A DNA stretch of 35,566 nt from Labilithrix sp. Lineage in GTDB: Bacteria; Myxococcota_A; Polyangia; Polyangiales; Polyangiaceae. Under the pieces are notes generated by a model. The model did no database searches. It saw only the letters and a list, made by a program, of their open reading frames with translations, and was not told the DNA's origin. The stretch is taken from the NCBI GenBank assembly GCA_019637175.1, contig JAHBWD010000080.1, positions 1-35,566 of the forward strand, in the 5' to 3' direction. Made by a program: the position numbers and the translations under genes. Positions 24,877-33,602 of this stretch are shown here, one piece after another (positions within the stretch are counted from its first letter, which is position 1; each line of letters opens with the position of its first letter).

Positions 24877-26712
24877 CTATCGGCGGCTTCGGCGGAGGCG
24901 CTCGAGGAAGGCAGGCTCGAAGACGCCGTCGCAGCGGACGGAGTAGCGGAAGAACGGATCGTCGTGGACGCCGTGCCAGTCCATGTCGTTGAACCAGTAG
25001 ATCGGCGCGTCGATCTCGGTCTCGTGCGCGCCGTCGGGGCTCGCGAGGTAGAAGCGCTTCTTGCGCGCGGCGGGCGCGGGCGCGAAGGTGATCGACTGCG
25101 CGATCGACAGCGCCTTGCCCGGCTCGCTGTCGCGATGCAGCGGCGCGTGATCGTTGGCGAGGAGACCGAAGACGACGACGCGGCCCATCTCCGTCATCGG
25201 CAGCGACTCGAGGAACGCGATCGTCTTCGGGAAGACGCGGCGCGCTTCTTCGGAGAAGTCTTTGTCCTCGCCCGAGTGCTTGTCTTCCCAGCGAACGTTG
25301 TCGAGCAGGTGGTAGCAAGCCTTCCACGGGAAGTAGACGCCGTGGCGCTGCTCGAGGAAGAGCGCCTGCGCTTTGTTGAACGGACGATCGGTCTCGTCGC
25401 CGAACGCGATCGCAGGATCGTCGAGATCGATCGACGCGGGATCGTGATCGCCGAGGGCGACGAGCTCGTCGCGCTCGTCGCGCGTCATCGCTCGGATGGC
25501 GTGCATCGCGTCGCGGTAGCCGTCGCCCTCGATCCACGGCGCGCACACGCCCATCCATTTCAGCGAGCCGCCGGTGTACGAGGTCTCGACGAGGGCGAGG
25601 CCGCGCGTGATCTCGGCGTGGAGCTCGGGGAAGCACGAGGTGTCGATGAACGGCGAGAGATCGACGTAGGGGCGGCCGAAGATCCCGCAGAGGCGGGAGC
25701 GCGGCGCGGGTGGCGCGGGTGTCTGGGCGGGCTCGACGAGGGCGTCGGCGACCATCTTGGAGAAGGCTGCGACGCCTTCCTCCACCGCGGTAAACGTGGG
25801 AGCGTGCTCGACAGACTCGGCGCCGCGCTGCTGGCGCTCGCAGGCGCGCCGGTCCTCGTCGTAGACCTCGTCCCAGAACGACGTCACGTCGTCGACGGGC
25901 CCGACGTGAGAGCGCGCGACGTAGGTCCCTGCGAACACGCGCGTGAGATCGGCGCGGATCGGGAAGACGACGAACGTGAGCAGATAGTCGGGCTGCAGGC
26001 TCGTCAGGAGATTGGGAAAGCGGAGCGCGTCGTGCACCACGCGCCGATCCTCCGGTGGCACGACGAACGGCCGATCGTTGCGTCTCGCCGATCGCGACAC
26101 GGTCTCGGCCTCCTCCGCGATCGGCATGACCCCACCGAGCCAGGGGCCGCCCTCGGGGAGCCACGTCTCGGCGCGGGAGGACGGCGTGAGCCGCTCGAGC
26201 GACGGATGGACCGTGGGGAAATGGAGCGACTCCTGGAAGTTCTCCATGACGAGCTTCCAGTCGGCGGCGACGTCGTACCCGATGCGCCGCACGAGCCGCA
26301 GCTCGCCGAGCGCGGCTCGCGCCAGCCACGGCGGCGCTTCGCCGAGAGCGCTCGTGAGGGGAGGCGCGTTTGCGTCGAGCGTGAGGAAGACGAACCCCAT
26401 CGCGGTGTCGATCCGCACCGGCATGAGATCCGCGACGCCCGCGCAGGCCTTCCCGTCGAGCTCGAACTCGAAGCCGTGATACGGACAGCGGAACCGCGCG
26501 CCGCGGCCAGCCTCGGCGTCGATGAACGCCGCGCCCCGGTGGGTGCACACGGCGTGGAACCCGCGAAGGCGGCCGTCGTTTCCTCGCGCCACGACGACGC
26601 CCGCGCGCGTGAGCGGGACCTTGATGAAGTCGCCGGGCTCGACCACGTCCTCCACCCGGCCGGCGCAGATCCACCCGCGCTCGAATGCCGCGGCGCGCTC
26701 CAGAGGAGCCAT
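24877..26712 (-). CDS. Rieske oxygenase fused to 2OG-Fe(II) oxygenase-like domain
   Basis: 611 residues. Residues 1-330 are a Rieske-type ring-hydroxylating oxygenase alpha subunit: [2Fe-2S] ligands Cys56-x-His58 and Cys76-x-x-His79; the catalytic domain begins DWKLVMENFQESLHFPTVHP, with His164 and His169 as iron ligands and Asp281 (SFWDEVYDED) as candidate third ligand. After a Pro-rich linker (about 328-340), residues 345-600 form a second domain with APLHRD (His526, Asp528), a distal His580 (DWHGV) and Arg593, spaced like the HxD...H...R facial triad and 2-oxoglutarate Arg of AspH-type dioxygenases. If correct, one chain carries two non-haem iron oxygenase centres. The Rieske half is certain, the second half is inference. 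No reductase gene lies nearby; substrate unknown. First gene of the minus-strand run leading to the kinase and TonB receptor. Confidence 0.85.
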   Translation of the reverse strand: MAPLERAAAFERGWICAGRVEDVVEPGDFIKVPLTRAGVVVARGNDGRLRGFHAVCTHRGAAFIDAEAGRGARFRCPYHGFEFELDGKACAGVADLMPVRIDTAMGFVFLTLDANAPPLTSALGEAPPWLARAALGELRLVRRIGYDVAADWKLVMENFQESLHFPTVHPSLERLTPSSRAETWLPEGGPWLGGVMPIAEEAETVSRSARRNDRPFVVPPEDRRVVHDALRFPNLLTSLQPDYLLTFVVFPIRADLTRVFAGTYVARSHVGPVDDVTSFWDEVYDEDRRACERQQRGAESVEHAPTFTAVEEGVAAFSKMVADALVEPAQTPAPPAPRSRLCGIFGRPYVDLSPFIDTSCFPELHAEITRGLALVETSYTGGSLKWMGVCAPWIEGDGYRDAMHAIRAMTRDERDELVALGDHDPASIDLDDPAIAFGDETDRPFNKAQALFLEQRHGVYFPWKACYHLLDNVRWEDKHSGEDKDFSEEARRVFPKTIAFLESLPMTEMGRVVVFGLLANDHAPLHRDSEPGKALSIAQSITFAPAPAARKKRFYLASPDGAHETEIDAPIYWFNDMDWHGVHDDPFFRYSVRCDGVFEPAFLERLRRSRR

Positions 26713-26731
26713 GGTTCGTACTTAACACGCT

Positions 26732-26911
26732 ATGATCGCGTCCGCGATGCGTTTTGGAACGGAGCGTCGCGCCGCGCCGGCGCCGTCCAGGTGGCTGCTG
26801 GCGTCGTGGGCGCGTGAGCGCGCGACCGAAGTTCGAGCTCAGCGAGCGGCCGGCGCTCCAGGTCGGGGCGCATGCGCTCCGAAACGCCACGGGTCGAGTA
26901 GCAGGCTATGA
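26732..26911 (+). repeat. Degenerate tandem copy of the ligase-gene 5' end
   Basis: A 59-codon ORF starting ATG 26732 begins MIASAMRFGTERR...SRWLLAS, closely matching the start of the ligase protein at 26908 (MIVPAMRFGAERS...GKWLLAF). DNA similarity is visible over roughly 75 bp, offset 176 bp; after that the copies diverge. The ORF ends at TGA 26909-26911, overlapping the ligase ATG (ATGA). It is best read as a decayed duplication of the promoter and 5' end, though a coupled leader peptide is possible. Most of the 195-bp gap between the Rieske-type gene and the ligase gene is this copy. Confidence 0.65.
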
Positions 26912-26912
26912 T
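26907..26912 (+). promoter_or_regulatory. Possible -10 element TATGAT
   Basis: TATGAT at 26907-26912 and again at 26731-26736 in the upstream copy, each followed 10 bases later by an in-frame ATG (26923 and 26747). TATGAT is close to the consensus -10. If used, transcription would begin close to the second Met and the ligase mRNA would be almost leaderless, starting at Met6. No convincing -35 seen. Confidence 0.3.
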
Positions 26913-29487
26913 CGTGCCTGCGATGAGGTTCGGAGCAGAACGTTCGACGACGGTCGCCGGCAAGTGGCTGCTAGCGTTCGTGGTCCCCGCGTCCGCCCTC
27001 GCGCTCGGGTCGCTGCTTGCGGAAGTACTGATTGTGATGGTGGCGCTTGCCGCCCTTGCTTGCGGTCTGCTCTGGCTGGAGTGCGTCGAGCGGATGTCGC
27101 GAGCGACCGCTTGGGTGCTCATCGCCGCCGCGATACTCCTCGGAATGACCACCTTGCAAGCGATCCCGTTGCCGGCCGACGTCGTGCGCGTGCTCGCGCC
27201 CGCGAACGCGGACATTTGGGAGCGAGCGCTGTCGCCGCTGCGAGAGGCAGGCCCGCGATGGCACCCGATCAGCGTGGCGCCCGTGGCGACACGTGTGGAG
27301 ATTGCCCGCGGGGTTTTCTACGTCTGCGTGTTCCTCGCTGCGCTGCGCGTGATGAGTCTCGAGAAGGGCGAGCGTTTCCTCGAACGGATCGTGATCGTAT
27401 CGACCACGTGCTTCGTACTGAGCGCGCTCGCGCACGGCGCGATGCATGCGGAGAGAGTCTTCGGCCTGTACGAACCCCGCGAAGCCTACGCGTTCGCACC
27501 GGGGCGAAGGGCCCCCCTTCTCAACCCGAACCACCTTGCTGCGTACTTGAACATCGGCGCGTGTGTATCGATCGGGGCTCTCCTTACGCGGCGCACGCTG
27601 CCCCGAGCCTTGACCACGGTCGCGGCGCTCCTGCTCGTCGCAACGAGCGTCTGGGCGGGATCTCGTGGCGGTATGGGCGGGCTCTTCCTCGGCGTGGCGT
27701 TCACCGTCGGCCTCACGATGTACGTGAGGCGTCGCTTTCGTAGCGCCGGCGCCGAGATGGCGATCTTGGCGATGTGTCTGCTCGTCGGAGGCGCGATGCT
27801 TGCGCTCGGCGTCTCCGATGCTCCTCGCGAGGAGCTCGGGAATCGAGACGTCGGGAAGCTCGCGGTCGCACTCAACACGCTCGACCTCGTCCCTTCCTCA
27901 TCATGGTTCGGTTACGGGCGTGGCGCGTTCGAGACAGTGTTCCCGGCGGTTCGGCGGAGCACGGGCTACCTCACGTTCACGCATCCTGAGAATATCGTGG
28001 CTCAGTGGACGATTGAGTGGGGAGTGCCGGCCGCGGTCGCGGGCGCTGGTGCCCTCATGTGGGCGCTACGGCCGAACGTCGTCCTCGGCGCCGTGCGTCC
28101 TCCAGTCGGACCGTGGGCAGCGATAGTCGCCGCGGTCATCAGCGATCTCGTTGACTTTCATCTTGAGGTACCCGGCATCGTCGCCCTCGTGGCGGTGTGT
28201 GTCGCGCTCGTGGTCGGCGGTCGGTCGCGTGTGCACGACCCGAGACGTGCGCGGGCCACGGCGCTTCGCCGCGTAGCGCTCGTATGTCCAGTCTTGTCCC
28301 TTGGCGTGATCGCGTCGGTGCTTCCCCATCTCTCGCACTCTCTCGCGGACGAGCGACGAACAGTCGGCGCGATGGCGATCGATCCCATGTTGCCCGGCGA
28401 CTCATTCCGCGCGTCGATCAGGAATGCGATGCTGCGGCATCCGGGCGAGTCGTTCTTTCCGCTCATGGGCGCGGTGCGCGCCCAGCAGACCGGTGAGGAG
28501 AGCGTCGTGCCGTGGGTGGCGCGCGCGCTCGAGAGAAATCCAGGCTTCGGGCGAGCCCACCTCGTGCTAGCGCGCAGCCTCGCTGCGAAGAACCCCTCTC
28601 AAGCACGTCTCGAGTACAGGCTCGCGTACGAGAGCGATTTGGCTGGGCTCGGCGCTCAGGTGATGGCGGAATCGGTGCGCTTGATCGACGACGTGGACGG
28701 CGCGCTCGAGCTTGTTCCCGCGGGGGCGGCGGGCGTCGAGATGCTCGAGGCATTGGTCACCGCGGTTCGGCAGCGTTTGCCGTCCACAGCGGCCGCGTTG
28801 GATCGCGAGCTCGAGCGCCGAGCGCCTAGTGCGCTCGGACCAGTGCGGCGACGCGCGGAGGCCGTGCTGAGCGACGTGAGCCACGATCATCCGTGGTGCG
28901 CTGATCGCGCACCATGCCTCTCCGAAGGAACCGCCGCCGCGAAGCAGGTCGTTGCGCGAGAGCCGACGCGGTGTTCATCGCATACCCTCGTTGCGCGTTT
29001 GACGGTGCAGCGCGGTGAGACCACTGCCGCTCTCGATCAGCTCGAGCGCGTCGTGGATACCGTCGCTGATCGCGCCGATTGTCAACGCCAGCTGATCGTT
29101 CTGGCCCTCGAGCGTGGTGAGAAGCGGCGCGCCGAGCGCGTGCTCGAGCGCCTCGTCCGCGGAGGCTGCGGGCGGGCCGCGGAGTGCGCGGAGCTCTATT
29201 CTTGGGCGGCCGGAGTGGAGGAGTCCCGCGGCAACCACAATCAGGCGATTGCGCTGTACCGGCGTGTCGTGGAGGTTGCGCCCGAACGCGAGGACGTCAT
29301 CGAGCACGTCGGAGATCTCGCGATGCGTGCGGGGCTGAATGGAGAGGCGCTCCAGGCGTACGCTACGCTTGCAAGGAGGCATCCCGACGACGTCCGATGG
29401 CAGGAACGCGTCAACGAGGTCAAGGCGCGGACCATGGAACGTGCGTTCGCGCCTGACCGCCTGCCGTCGTCATCGGGCGGTCCGTGA
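26908..29487 (+). CDS. O-antigen ligase/polymerase-like protein with TPR tail
   Basis: 859 residues. Residues 1-475 are a polytopic membrane region of the O-antigen ligase/Wzy type (about 11-12 helices): PNHLAAYLN (207-215), the GSRGG loop with Arg253, and the large periplasmic loop with FGYGRGAF and THPENIVAQWTIEWG (His359, Glu370). Residues about 500-850 are a soluble helical tail with TPR-like repeats, the clearest at 765-840. Such proteins polymerise glycan units or transfer them from the lipid carrier at the periplasmic face; which cannot be decided here. Start at ATG 26908 or ATG 26923. Codon use is looser than in the genes to the left. Neighbouring glycan genes are on the opposite strand, and its stop is 32 bases from the convergent sugar dehydrogenase gene. 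Confidence 0.85.
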   Translation: MIVPAMRFGAERSTTVAGKWLLAFVVPASALALGSLLAEVLIVMVALAALACGLLWLECVERMSRATAWVLIAAAILLGMTTLQAIPLPADVVRVLAPANADIWERALSPLREAGPRWHPISVAPVATRVEIARGVFYVCVFLAALRVMSLEKGERFLERIVIVSTTCFVLSALAHGAMHAERVFGLYEPREAYAFAPGRRAPLLNPNHLAAYLNIGACVSIGALLTRRTLPRALTTVAALLLVATSVWAGSRGGMGGLFLGVAFTVGLTMYVRRRFRSAGAEMAILAMCLLVGGAMLALGVSDAPREELGNRDVGKLAVALNTLDLVPSSSWFGYGRGAFETVFPAVRRSTGYLTFTHPENIVAQWTIEWGVPAAVAGAGALMWALRPNVVLGAVRPPVGPWAAIVAAVISDLVDFHLEVPGIVALVAVCVALVVGGRSRVHDPRRARATALRRVALVCPVLSLGVIASVLPHLSHSLADERRTVGAMAIDPMLPGDSFRASIRNAMLRHPGESFFPLMGAVRAQQTGEESVVPWVARALERNPGFGRAHLVLARSLAAKNPSQARLEYRLAYESDLAGLGAQVMAESVRLIDDVDGALELVPAGAAGVEMLEALVTAVRQRLPSTAAALDRELERRAPSALGPVRRRAEAVLSDVSHDHPWCADRAPCLSEGTAAAKQVVAREPTRCSSHTLVARLTVQRGETTAALDQLERVVDTVADRADCQRQLIVLALERGEKRRAERVLERLVRGGCGRAAECAELYSWAAGVEESRGNHNQAIALYRRVVEVAPEREDVIEHVGDLAMRAGLNGEALQAYATLARRHPDDVRWQERVNEVKARTMERAFAPDRLPSSSGGP

Positions 29488-29519
29488 CGGCTCTACGCGC
29501 GGCAACGACGTGGAGTGTG

Positions 29520-31799
29520 TCAGGGGCAGCTCGCCAGGGAGCGAATCCAGTCGTCGAGCAACGCCGTACCTTGCGCGTCGATCACGCTCGTCGCGAGTGG
29601 TGGCATGCGCGCGGCGCCAAACGCATGGACACGGAGCGAAAGCACCGAGCTCCCTGGCGAGCCGGGATCGAGGAGCTTGGCGCCTGGGACGCCGAGGTCG
29701 TCGACCTTCGGCGCCGTGGCGCACGCGTTCGTGTCACGGAGCGGCACGAAGAAGCGAAGGTCCATGTCGCTTCGCGTCGGATTCCCGGGGCGGTGGCACT
29801 GAGAGCAGTTCGCGTGGAGATAGGCACGGGCACGGCCATCGACCGGGGATGTTCCAAGCGGATTCGGGTACGCGACGATTTGTGCGATCGGCGTGCCGAG
29901 CGGCGTATCGAACATCCCGATATGGTCGAGCGTGGCGAGCTGGTTGGCGATGCGGTTGGTGCTCGTGTAGGTGAGGTCGCCGTTCAGCTGCCCGAGCTCG
30001 AGACCGAGCGTTCGCCTCGCCGCGGCGGTGTGGCACCGCACGCAGTCGGCGCGGCTCGGGAAGTACCAGGTCGCCGAACCTACCTTCTTCGTCTTGTTCG
30101 CTTCGAGCAACAGCGCATCGGTTTGCGCGTCGTTCCACTCGTAGTCGTAACCTGCCCAGTCGCCGTCGTCGTGGCGTACGAGTAGGCGCGTCTCCACGAG
30201 CTTTCCCGCGACCGAGAACGTCTTCATGACGACGCTCCCAACCGGCAGTTCGAAGTCGCCATCGTCGGCCACAGAGATCGTCTTGCCGTCGGGGACGGCG
30301 AGCCAGCGCTCTTTGCTCGCGCCGTCGCTCCATAGCTGCGCGTTCACGCCGTAGGGAATGAGCCCTGGAGCCGGCTTCTTCGCATCGGTGGCGTCCACGC
30401 ATCCCGTCTTCGATAGGCGGTCGGGGAAGATCTTGGAGGGTTGTGGCCCGGCCGGCACCATCGCGTAGACCTCACCCTCGAGTGCTATCGCGAAGAGCTC
30501 GCCGGCGGCATCCTGAGCGAACGACACCCACGACGCCGCCGGCGTACCGTCAGCATTCAACACGGACGTAACGGGGGAGCCGCTCGTCGGATCGAAGGAC
30601 AGCCCGAACAGCTCTTGCGTGATGAAGTCTCCGAACACGTAGGTTCCAACGAGTCCTGGGATCGACGTGCCTCGATAGACCAGGCCGCCCGTGACCGATC
30701 GACTCGGGCTCGTGCTCGAGTGTTCGATCGCGATGATCGGGTCGACGAGGCCCATCGTAGACGAGCACCTCTCGGGATCCGTCTGCGGCGTGAAGAACTC
30801 GGTTGCGCCTTCGCGACACGGCCAGCCGTAGTTTCCACCGAGCTGCACGTGGTTGATCTCCTCCCATCGCGCTTCGCCGACGTCGCCAACCCACAGATCG
30901 CCCGAGCCGCGATCGAACGTGAAGCGGAACGGATTGCGAAAACCACGCGCGAAGGTTGCCGGCTCCCCGCCGCCGCTCTTGAAAGGATTGCCTTCAGGGA
31001 TTGCGTACGTGGCCCCCGGCGGAGGGGGGGAGTCGACGTCGATTCGGAGAATCTTGGAGAAGAAGCCAGATCTGGTCTGCCCGTTCTTGTAGGCGTCGCT
31101 TCCGCCTCCGCCGTCGCCGAAGCTGAGATACAGGAAACCGTCCGGGCCGAACTGCACGCCCCCGCCGTTGTGGTTTCCGTCCGGCTGATCGAACGGACCC
31201 AGGATGGTGGAATGTTGCGAGAACGTGACTCCGTTGTCGGTGCTCGTGAGGCGGCTCACCACGGAGCGGAGGTCGGCCGGGCCTCCGTCCGTCGTCCAAG
31301 AAACGTAGAGCTGTCCGTTCTGCGCGAACTTCGGGTGAAACGCGAAGTCGAGGAGGCCGCCCTCACTCCCGTAGGCCATGGGCATACCACTGAGCAGAGC
31401 GAGGTCGGCGACGATGGTCGGACTCGCAGGCGGGCTCGCTGCGGAGAACGCTACGATCTTTCCGTCGCGAAGGCCCGCGAACCACCTTGAGTTGTCCCCG
31501 GGGGCCTGCGCCATCGCCATGAGTCCCGGAAGTGAGACGTTTGCGTAAGCGCGCTGGAATCTCACGGATCGAGACGTCGGCGGCCGCGCCGGCGCGATGC
31601 ACGTGCCGTTCGAGGGCCGTGTATCGAGTCCGAATGCTGCGTGCACGGGGCCTGCATCGACCACAGGATTGTCTGTTCGTGAGTCCGTCCCGGCGTCGCG
31701 ATCGTGATCAACGACTGCCGGGTCTTCGCCGCAGCCTTCGTTGGCTGCCATCAGCGCCGCTGTCCCAAGCAACCCGACGACCCAGAGTCCGCGCGTCAT
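29520..31799 (-). CDS. PQQ sugar dehydrogenase fused to c-type cytochrome
   Basis: 759 residues. The signal sequence (1-22) ends at Cys23, a poor lipobox, so it may be a lipoprotein. Residues about 80-450 form a glucose/sorbosone-dehydrogenase beta-propeller (EGGLLDFAFHPKF; NHNGGGVQFGPDG and LSFGDGG; GFRNPFRFTFD; GDVGEARWEEINHVQ; GGNYGWPC). Residues 465-759 are a haem domain with two CxxCH sites, CVRCH (586-590) and CSQCH (665-669), and a likely axial Met in RMPPL (Met732), resembling the SO2930-type dihaem cytochrome family. This would oxidise a sugar or alcohol in the periplasm and pass electrons straight to its own haems. Substrate unknown. The start is 3 bases from the upstream transferase gene stop, so it is in the glycan operon. 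Confidence 0.88.
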   Translation of the reverse strand: MTRGLWVVGLLGTAALMAANEGCGEDPAVVDHDRDAGTDSRTDNPVVDAGPVHAAFGLDTRPSNGTCIAPARPPTSRSVRFQRAYANVSLPGLMAMAQAPGDNSRWFAGLRDGKIVAFSAASPPASPTIVADLALLSGMPMAYGSEGGLLDFAFHPKFAQNGQLYVSWTTDGGPADLRSVVSRLTSTDNGVTFSQHSTILGPFDQPDGNHNGGGVQFGPDGFLYLSFGDGGGGSDAYKNGQTRSGFFSKILRIDVDSPPPPGATYAIPEGNPFKSGGGEPATFARGFRNPFRFTFDRGSGDLWVGDVGEARWEEINHVQLGGNYGWPCREGATEFFTPQTDPERCSSTMGLVDPIIAIEHSSTSPSRSVTGGLVYRGTSIPGLVGTYVFGDFITQELFGLSFDPTSGSPVTSVLNADGTPAASWVSFAQDAAGELFAIALEGEVYAMVPAGPQPSKIFPDRLSKTGCVDATDAKKPAPGLIPYGVNAQLWSDGASKERWLAVPDGKTISVADDGDFELPVGSVVMKTFSVAGKLVETRLLVRHDDGDWAGYDYEWNDAQTDALLLEANKTKKVGSATWYFPSRADCVRCHTAAARRTLGLELGQLNGDLTYTSTNRIANQLATLDHIGMFDTPLGTPIAQIVAYPNPLGTSPVDGRARAYLHANCSQCHRPGNPTRSDMDLRFFVPLRDTNACATAPKVDDLGVPGAKLLDPGSPGSSVLSLRVHAFGAARMPPLATSVIDAQGTALLDDWIRSLASCP

Positions 31800-31802
31800 T
31801 GC

Positions 31803-33599
31803 CTACTCGAGCCCGATGCGCATGCGTCGGCAGCCGATGCCGTGCTCGTTGCAGGCTCTCGCGACGAGCTGCCAGCGATCCATGTCCACCTTCGTCGTCG
31901 AGAGCACCAGCTCTTGAACTTGCATCGACGTCGCGACCTGCTCGATCCTGTCGAAAGTACCGAGGACCGGGATGCCGTGGATAACGCGCCCGATCTTCTG
32001 CGGATCGTCGTCGAGGAAGGCGACGGGGACGAGCTGGAGCGAACGGTTCGACTGGAGCTCGCGGAGGAGGAGCTCGCCACCGTCTCCCGCTCCATAGATG
32101 AGGACGCGTCGCGCCGCATCCTTCGGTCGCTGACGCGAAAGCCAGGAGCGGAAGAGGCGGAACGAAATGCGCGAACCCGCGACGGCGAGCAGGAGCAGCA
32201 CTCCGTCGATGACCACGACGGCGCGTGAGAAGCCTTCGAATCGAAAGATGAACAGCACCGCGAGCGTTGAGGTGACGACGGCCACCAAAGTGGTCTTCAC
32301 GATCAACACGACGTCGTCGACGCTGGTGTAGCGCCAGACGCCTCGGTAGAGGCCCATGGCGAGGAAGACCGTGAGCTGCGCAACGATGACGATGGGCAGC
32401 GAGCGCACGAACTGAGGAAAGAACGCGCTCTCGCCGTCGAAATCGAAGCGCAGCAGGAACGCTCCGTAGTAGCAGAGGATGATCAACGCGAAATCGTTGA
32501 GCGTCTCGAAGATGCGCAGTTTGTAGCTGAAGTCGGCGAGCGTCGGCAGCAGCGCGCGCCCACCGGCCTCGCCTCCTTCGGGCAGGGGCTCGTAGACCTT
32601 CACGCGACCGAGGAAGATCATCAGGAAGAGTAAGCCGAACGCGAACGACGCAATCAGACCGATCGCGAGGAACGTCGAGACGTTCTTCACGAGCACCGCG
32701 AGTGCACCGGACGCGGACGCGATGAGCCAGAGCGTGATCGTGGCTCGCCGCTCGCTCATGCCGATGGCGACGAGCCGATGCGAGGTGTGATCACGTCCCC
32801 CTTGTGAGATGGGTCGCCCATGGAAGCGGCGCGTGATGGTGACGAGCGTCGTGTCGACGATCGGGAGGAGCAACAGCAATACCGGGATCGCGAGCACGGC
32901 TACGATGTTCCTCCGTGCACCTACCTGGCTGTTCACGAGGGACAAGCCGCCGAGGAAGAAGCCGACGAACAGAGAGCCGCAGTCGCCCATGAAGATCGAC
33001 GCGGGGTTGAAGTTGAACACGAGGAAGCCGAGCGCGGCGCCGGTGAGGGCCGCGGCTAGGGCGGCCGACTCGGCGCGGCCGGCCGCGTGACAGAAGTAAA
33101 TCAAGAACGCGCCGGAGATGGCGGCGATCCCGGCGGCCGCCCCGTCGATGTTGTCGAGCAGGTTGAGCGCGTTCGTCACGCCGACGAGCCAGAAGATCGT
33201 CAGCCCTCGATCGAGGATCGGGTTCGAGAGCCAGTTGAGATGCAGGCCCATCAGCGTGAGGGTCGTCGCGCAGATGATCTGACCCACGAGCTTCGCGTAC
33301 GGCTTCAGCTGGACCTTGTCGTCGACCAGGCCGAGCGCAAACATGCCCGACGCGCAGGCGACGAGGATCGCGTCACCGTTCATCCCGGCGATGGGGCGGC
33401 GAATCAGGTATGCGGCCAGGAAGCCCCCGTAGATGCCCACACCTCCGAAGAGCGCCGTGGGCTTGCGGTGCCACCGGTCGGGTCGGGGCTTGGCGACCCA
33501 ACCACGACGCCTTGCCAGCGTGCGTACCGCGAGCGTGCACGCGACCGACGTGCCGAACGCGATCGCGAGACTCCAGCCGTAGGCGAGCAGAAGGTCCAT
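31803..33599 (-). CDS. WecA-like phosphoglycosyl transferase fused to half of FlaA1/CapD
   Basis: 598 residues. Residues 1-330: polyprenyl-phosphate hexosamine-1-phosphate transferase (MraY/WecA/TagO family) with LVDDK (Asp93/94), NALNLLDNIDG (143-153), GDCGS (205-209) and the HTSHRL loop (271-276), all catalytic motifs present; it would load a sugar-phosphate on undecaprenyl phosphate. Residues 360-480: another membrane bundle with the FlaA1/CapD hallmark GLYRGVWRYTS (417-427). Residues 490-598: a Rossmann-like nucleotide-binding domain starting VLIYGAGDGGELLL, equal to the N-terminal CoA/NAD-binding part of FlaA1-type proteins. The SDR dehydratase domain that normally follows is absent; the next gene upstream encodes an SDR and could supply it. 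Function of the second half is unknown, perhaps regulatory or docking. Confidence 0.88.
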   Translation of the reverse strand: MDLLLAYGWSLAIAFGTSVACTLAVRTLARRRGWVAKPRPDRWHRKPTALFGGVGIYGGFLAAYLIRRPIAGMNGDAILVACASGMFALGLVDDKVQLKPYAKLVGQIICATTLTLMGLHLNWLSNPILDRGLTIFWLVGVTNALNLLDNIDGAAAGIAAISGAFLIYFCHAAGRAESAALAAALTGAALGFLVFNFNPASIFMGDCGSLFVGFFLGGLSLVNSQVGARRNIVAVLAIPVLLLLLPIVDTTLVTITRRFHGRPISQGGRDHTSHRLVAIGMSERRATITLWLIASASGALAVLVKNVSTFLAIGLIASFAFGLLFLMIFLGRVKVYEPLPEGGEAGGRALLPTLADFSYKLRIFETLNDFALIILCYYGAFLLRFDFDGESAFFPQFVRSLPIVIVAQLTVFLAMGLYRGVWRYTSVDDVVLIVKTTLVAVVTSTLAVLFIFRFEGFSRAVVVIDGVLLLLAVAGSRISFRLFRSWLSRQRPKDAARRVLIYGAGDGGELLLRELQSNRSLQLVPVAFLDDDPQKIGRVIHGIPVLGTFDRIEQVATSMQVQELVLSTTKVDMDRWQLVARACNEHGIGCRRMRIGLE

Positions 33600-33602
33600 C
33601 CG

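Noticed and set aside
20127..26817. Long plus-strand ORFs opposite the receptor, kinase and Rieske-type genes
   Set aside because: The minus-strand proteins show complete conserved motifs; the plus-strand translations are charged low-complexity shadows.
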